Shown here: positions 6,047-8,995 of the stretch, piece by piece
Layout of the letters: each line of letters starts with the position of its first letter
Numbering within the stretch: the first letter of the stretch is position 1
Assembly: GCA_025929805.1 (NCBI GenBank)
Contig: JAICPP010000135.1
Coordinates: forward strand, 1 to 8,995
Source: Gemmatimonadales bacterium
Lineage (GTDB): Bacteria > Gemmatimonadota > Gemmatimonadetes > Gemmatimonadales > GWC2-71-9
DNA length: 8,995 nt
Direction of reading: 5' to 3'
Program-made: the position numbers and the translations under genes
Notes under the pieces: generated by a model
The model's input: only the letters and a program-made list of their open reading frames with translations
Told to the model about the DNA's origin: nothing
Database searches by the model: none

Positions 6047-8059
6047 TTAGGAGGTCTGACCGACGCGCCGCAAGAGCTCCGCCTCGTCGATGATCTCGAC
6101 CCCGAGCTGCTTCGCCTTGTCCAGCTTGCTCCCTGCGTCTTCACCCGCGACCACCGCGTCGGTCTTCTTGCTGACACTGCTGGCGACCCGCCCGCCCGCT
6201 TCCTCGATCAGCGAGGTGGCCTGGCTCCGAGAGAGTGAGGGCAGGGTGCCTGTTAGCACGTAGGTCTTGCCGGACAGCGCCCCGTCCGCGCTCGCGGCGT
6301 GCGGCTCGGCTTGGTTCACCCCCGCAGCCTTGAGCCGATCCAGCAGCTCCTGGTTTCTCGATTCGTTGAAGAACGCGGTTACTGAGTTGGCGATCACCGG
6401 CCCGATTCCCTGGATGCCGCCCAGTTTTTCCTCGCGTGCCGCAACAGCCAGAGCGTCCAGAGTTCCGAATCGCCGGGCCAGGAGCACCGCGGCGGTATAG
6501 CCGACGTGGGGAATGCCGAGGCCGAAGATGAGGAGGGAGAGCGGCTGCTTCTTCGAGTTCTCGATCGCGGCGACCAGCTGGTCGGCCGACTGCTTCGCGT
6601 AGCGCTCCAGCTGCACCAGCTGGTCCCACGTGATCTTGTACAAATCGGCGACGTTCCTGATGAGTCCTTCATCGAGCAGCTGCCGCACCCGCTCGTAGCC
6701 CAGCCCCCGGATGTCCATCGCCCCGCGCGACGCGAAGTGCACGATGCCCTCCAGCACCCGGGCAGGGCAGCTGACGTTGGGGCAGTAGCGCATCGCCTCG
6801 CCCTCCACTCTCGGCGTCGGGCTGCCGCAAGCGGGGCACTGGCCCGGCATCCGCCAGGGCTGACCCCTGGGGAAGTCGGGCTGGATGATCGGGCGCACGA
6901 TCTGGGGGATGACTTCCCCGGCTCGAATCACCTCGACCTTGTCGCCAATCCGGATGTCCTTGGTAGCGATCAGGTCCTCGTTGTGGAGCGTTGCGCGGCT
7001 GACCGTGACGCCGGTGATTTGCACTGGCTTGAGGATCGCGTAGGGGTTGAGCGCGCCAGTCCGGCCCACGTTGACCTGGATGTCGAGCAGCTCGGTCTCA
7101 GCCACTTCAGGCGCGAACTTCCGGGCAATGGCCCAGCGGGGCTCCCGCCCGCCGACCACCCCCAGCTCGCCATACAGCGGCAGCAGGTCCACCTTCACCA
7201 CCACACCGTCGGCCTGGAAGTCGAGCTTCGCAATCAGCTCCTCATACTCATCCACGTGCTGCCGCACTTCCTCGAGTGAGGCGAAGCGCTTCCGGTTCGG
7301 CTCCACCGGGAATCCCCAGCTCGCGAGCAGGTCGAGCAGCTCGGAGTGGGTGCGGGTATTGAGTCGCCCATCGATCACTTCAACCGTGAAGGCGAAAATC
7401 CGCAGCCGGCGCCCGCGCGTAATGTTCGGATCGAGTTGGCGGAGGGCACCTGCAGCAGCGTTTCGTGGATTCGCGAACAGTGGTTCGCCCAGCTTCTCGC
7501 GTTCCTTATTGACTCGAGTAAAGCTCGCGAAGGGCAGGTACACCTCGCCCCGCACCTCTATCAACTTGGGGTGATCTTTGCCTTTAAGTGAAAGTGGGAT
7601 GTCGTTGATGGTGCGGAGGTTAGGGGTGACATCCTCACCTACTATCCCACTACCCCTGGTGGCGCCCACGACCAGGTGGCCGTTCTCGTAAGTGAGGCTC
7701 ACCGCGGTTCCGTCGATCTTCACCTCGGTGGTGTAGCCGGCCTTCTTGACCTCGGGTACGAGCCGAGCGTTGCGCTCTTCCCATGCGGCGAGCTCTTCAT
7801 CGCTGAACGCGTTCGCGAGCGACAGCATCGGACGCTGATGTGTGTGCTTTGCCAGCGCCGTCGATGCGATCGCGCCGACCCGCTGCGTCGGACTGTCGGG
7901 GCTCTGCAGCTCGGGATGCTCGGCCTCGAGTGCCTGCAGCTCGCGGAACAGCCGATCGTACTCGGCGTCCGAGATCTCCGGTGCATCGAGGACGTAGTAC
8001 GCGCGATTGGCGCGCTCGATCTGCTCGCGAAGGCGAGCCGCCTGCTCGGCGGGCGACAT
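6047..8059 (-). CDS. ligA: NAD-dependent DNA ligase LigA
   Basis: The ligase seals 3'-OH/5'-phosphate nicks in duplex DNA using NAD+, joining Okazaki fragments and finishing excision repair. At 670 residues it matches the usual length (E. coli 671). Domains in order: domain Ia for NAD+ binding (about 5-65, with Tyr-Tyr-Val-Leu-Asp ... Asp-Ala-Glu-Tyr-Asp); the adenylation domain with KxDG, where Lys114 is the AMP-accepting residue, plus Glu-Val-Arg-Gly-Glu (168-172) and Val-Val-Lys-Val (287-290); the OB fold (about 318-400); a four-cysteine zinc finger (Cys408, Cys411, Cys426, Cys431); helix-hairpin-helix repeats (about 440-570); and a C-terminal BRCT domain (about 593-668). Every key residue is present, so it should be active. 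The residue after KIDG is Thr, where many ligases have Leu or Val, a minor variation. The ATG at 8059 gives the standard N-terminus. There is no Shine-Dalgarno, but a TATAAT six bases upstream suggests a leaderless message. Confidence 0.98.
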   Translation of the reverse strand: MSPAEQAARLREQIERANRAYYVLDAPEISDAEYDRLFRELQALEAEHPELQSPDSPTQRVGAIASTALAKHTHQRPMLSLANAFSDEELAAWEERNARLVPEVKKAGYTTEVKIDGTAVSLTYENGHLVVGATRGSGIVGEDVTPNLRTINDIPLSLKGKDHPKLIEVRGEVYLPFASFTRVNKEREKLGEPLFANPRNAAAGALRQLDPNITRGRRLRIFAFTVEVIDGRLNTRTHSELLDLLASWGFPVEPNRKRFASLEEVRQHVDEYEELIAKLDFQADGVVVKVDLLPLYGELGVVGGREPRWAIARKFAPEVAETELLDIQVNVGRTGALNPYAILKPVQITGVTVSRATLHNEDLIATKDIRIGDKVEVIRAGEVIPQIVRPIIQPDFPRGQPWRMPGQCPACGSPTPRVEGEAMRYCPNVSCPARVLEGIVHFASRGAMDIRGLGYERVRQLLDEGLIRNVADLYKITWDQLVQLERYAKQSADQLVAAIENSKKQPLSLLIFGLGIPHVGYTAAVLLARRFGTLDALAVAAREEKLGGIQGIGPVIANSVTAFFNESRNQELLDRLKAAGVNQAEPHAASADGALSGKTYVLTGTLPSLSRSQATSLIEEAGGRVASSVSKKTDAVVAGEDAGSKLDKAKQLGVEIIDEAELLRRVGQTS

Positions 8060-8065
8060 GGAGTG

Positions 8066-8071
8066 ATTATA
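8066..8071 (-). promoter_or_regulatory. TATAAT -10 box placed for leaderless ligA transcription
   Basis: On the minus strand a perfect TATAAT (8071-8066) is followed by CACTCC and then the ligA ATG. Transcription starting about seven bases after the box would begin at the A of the start codon. No purine-rich ribosome binding site is present. No -35 match is seen at 16-18 bases (GCGGGA at 17). Confidence 0.5.
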
Positions 8072-8104
8072 ACTCAGGGTAAAAGCAATCCCGCCGCTCG
8101 GCCA

Positions 8105-8126
8105 TTGACAATCGCGGTGTCGCGAT
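8105..8126 (+). promoter_or_regulatory. TTGACA box abutting a perfect inverted repeat (candidate promoter/operator)
   Basis: A consensus TTGACA (8105-8110) is directly followed by ATCGCG-gtgt-CGCGAT (8111-8126), a perfect 6-bp inverted repeat with a four-base centre. It lies in the spacer expected between -35 and -10 for the gene at 8178. The -10 is poor: TAGCTT at 8126-8131 is the nearest candidate, at 15-base spacing. A repressor bound to the repeat could also affect the divergent ligA promoter about 40 bp away. This is inferred from layout only. Confidence 0.4.
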
Positions 8127-8163
8127 AGCTTTCAGCAGGCAGGCTCCCCTACGTCTGCCCCAC

Positions 8164-8169
8164 GGGGGA
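8164..8169 (+). promoter_or_regulatory. Ribosome binding site of the 108-aa gene, possibly paired upstream
   Basis: GGGGGA lies eight bases before the ATG at 8178. Its GGGGA (8165-8169) can pair with TCCCC at 8145-8149. The alternative GGCAG (8138-8142) with CTGCC (8155-8159) is also possible. Both helices are only 5 bp, so control by folding is speculative. Confidence 0.45.
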
Positions 8170-8177
8170 ACCATCTC

Positions 8178-8504
8178 ATGTCACCAATCCGATCCAGAAT
8201 GGAAGCCGAGCACTGGCTCGCCAGACGACTTGCGCTGGAAGGACCTGGTTTATGGACCGTCCGGGAATACCAGGAACTCGGGAGGAAGCTGGCCCGGGAC
8301 TACCGCCCGGCGGGTCCCAGGTGGCGGGTGAAGGAGTGGACGCAGATGCCGGAAGGAATTCCGGTGTATGTGGTCACCCGCGGAGGTGATCTTGGAATTC
8401 ACCGAGTAGACGATCAGGACAGAGCGTTCGAGAAAGCCGATGCCGTGATGCACGCGCTGAACGCACTTGATGCCGTGATGAACAAATCGGGCCAGGCGGT
8501 CTGA
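8178..8504 (+). CDS. Small soluble protein of unknown function, 108 aa
   Basis: I do not recognise the family. The start at 8178 is supported by GGGGGA eight bases upstream. The protein has no signal peptide, membrane segment or cysteines, so it is probably cytoplasmic. The N-terminal third is helical and basic (Glu-Ala-Glu-His-Trp-Leu-Ala-Arg-Arg). The centre is rich in Trp and Pro (Gly-Pro-Arg-Trp-Arg-Val-Lys-Glu-Trp). It continues into a likely beta hairpin (Ile-Pro-Val-Tyr-Val-Val-Thr-Arg-Gly-Gly-Asp-Leu-Gly-Ile). The C-terminus is a helix with a duplicated Asp-Ala-Val-Met ten residues apart, mirrored in DNA by GATGCCGTGATG at 8439 and 8469. It diverges from ligA and has its own likely promoter. 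Codon use fits the surrounding genes, which supports a real gene. Confidence 0.65.
   Translation: MSPIRSRMEAEHWLARRLALEGPGLWTVREYQELGRKLARDYRPAGPRWRVKEWTQMPEGIPVYVVTRGGDLGIHRVDDQDRAFEKADAVMHALNALDAVMNKSGQAV
8439..8480 (+). repeat. Short 30-bp-period direct repeat inside the 108-aa gene
   Basis: GATGCCGTGATG occurs at 8439-8450 and 8469-8480. Both copies are in frame and encode Asp-Ala-Val-Met. It may reflect a small local duplication in the C-terminal helix. Confidence 0.55.
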
Positions 8505-8743
8505 GGTAACCGGTACAGGCTCCGCACCGACGCAATCCCAGCCGATGCCAGCCAGGAGGTTTGGCCGGCTCAGCGAGCGCTATTCCGGAATCCACCTGGT
8601 TACGAGGTCGAATCCCGCGCACACATCACCTCTTGGGACAATACTGAGGTTCGTGGACGGATTCACGGCCTGTTCACGGTCCCATGGCATGTTACGGCGA
8701 CACACTCCCCGTGTTGTAGGACTCCAGCAGTCCAGAGGCACGT
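8505..8743. other. 239-bp spacer without a supported gene
   Basis: No convincing coding region is seen here. The plus-strand frame at 8545-8766 has irregular codon use, no good start context and overlaps the next gene. The region holds the palindrome ATTCCGGAAT (8582-8591), two TTCACGG copies 11 bases apart (8662-8668 and 8673-8679), and a hairpin GGACT-ccagc-AGTCC (8719-8733) directly before the ribosome binding site of the next ORF. It probably contains that ORF's promoter, but no clear -35/-10 pair is visible. Confidence 0.4.
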
Positions 8744-8995
8744 ATGGCGCGGCGCAAGTCTCCTGAGGCCAACATCCTGGCAATCCGAGGCACACCTCAA
8801 CGCGAATTGTTGGCGAAGTTCAGAGGGGTCAACGGCGGCTTTCAGGTGTCCAGTCGAAGCAGCTATCGACAACACGAACAGTGGCGCAACGATGTCTTCC
8901 TCGGACTGAAGCTCCTGGAAGCCGAAGGTCTGCTGGTGGTTCACCAGCTAATTCCCTGCCAGCGTCATGGGAAGTGCGGAGGCCAACCAGTGGCC
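8744..8995 (+). CDS. N-terminal part of an unidentified protein, cut by the window end
   Basis: The frame starts at ATG 8744 and stays open for 84 codons to the last base. The ATG is the first possible start after an in-frame TAG (8717-8719), and AGAGG lies five bases before it. The predicted product starts Met-Ala-Arg-Arg-Lys-Ser-Pro-Glu-Ala-Asn and is basic and soluble. It has a helical stretch (Val-Phe-Leu-Gly-Leu-Lys-Leu-Leu-Glu-Ala-Glu-Gly-Leu-Leu) and a Cys-x5-Cys pair near the cut (Cys-Gln-Arg-His-Gly-Lys-Cys), which could be the start of a metal-binding site. I do not recognise the family. Third-base GC is lower than in ligA, so either a weakly conserved accessory gene or a chance frame is possible. 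The competing minus-strand frame at 8663-8944 looks less protein-like. Confidence 0.5.
   Translation, partial: MARRKSPEANILAIRGTPQRELLAKFRGVNGGFQVSSRSSYRQHEQWRNDVFLGLKLLEAEGLLVVHQLIPCQRHGKCGGQPVA

Noticed and set aside
6506..7279. Long antisense open frame (257 codons) inside ligA
   Set aside because: It lies opposite conserved ligA motifs. It is rich in His, Asp and Arg as typical of reverse-strand shadows, with no ribosome binding site.
8604..8618. GAGGTCGAATCCCGC resembles a tRNA T-arm
   Set aside because: The loop starts GTC instead of TTC, and no matching acceptor, D or anticodon stems can be folded from the preceding 60 bases. Not a tRNA and not a supported att site.
8545..8766. Plus-strand 73-codon frame in the spacer before 8744
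   Set aside because: It overlaps the better-supported start at 8744, has a mixed composition with no recognisable motif, and reads like non-coding translation.
8663..8944. Minus-strand 93-codon frame opposite the terminal ORF
   Set aside because: No ribosome binding site was seen. The plus-strand frame has a better start context and stays open, although neither is certain.

Overview
The window is GC-rich, densely coded DNA that most resembles a soil or environmental member of the Gemmatimonadota. This rests on the protein style: a PknB-type kinase whose N-terminus runs straight into the Pro-Pro-Arg-Leu ... Tyr-Thr-Ile-Glu-Arg-Glu-Leu-Gly signature, followed by one membrane helix and a long TPR tail; a DUF4097 beta-repeat protein; and a lone V4R-domain protein. 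It is an inference from family resemblance, not from a marker gene.

Layout: the last 18 codons of an unidentified + strand gene end at 57. It converges on an unrecognised exported or lipoprotein-like protein on the minus strand (70-768). Upstream of that, also on the minus strand, is a large transmembrane Ser/Thr kinase (891-4082). A 142-bp divergent promoter region holding several palindromes separates the kinase from a secreted DUF4097 protein on the + strand (4225-5313), which carries about eight copies of a 19-residue Glu-Thr-Gly-Ser-Gly rung. That gene converges on a V4R-domain protein (5333-5905, minus). The two stop codons lie in opposite arms of one perfect hairpin, a likely terminator. 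Next is ligA, the NAD-dependent DNA ligase (6047-8059, minus), complete with all expected motifs and apparently read from a -10 box placed for a leaderless transcript. Diverging from ligA is a 108-residue protein of unknown function (8178-8504, +), preceded by a TTGACA box abutting a palindrome. After a 239-bp spacer, a further + strand ORF starts at 8744 and runs off the window end.

How the genes may work together: ligA is housekeeping (Okazaki fragment joining and repair). The kinase and the DUF4097 protein share a divergent control region and could form an envelope-related signalling pair. The V4R protein is a probable small-ligand or metal-binding sensor or adaptor, but no partner gene is visible. 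I see no phage, CRISPR, transposase or defence system and no clear undescribed multi-gene system. The most interesting signals are regulatory architecture (shared-stop hairpin, leaderless ligA, palindromic intergenic regions) and three unrecognised small proteins.
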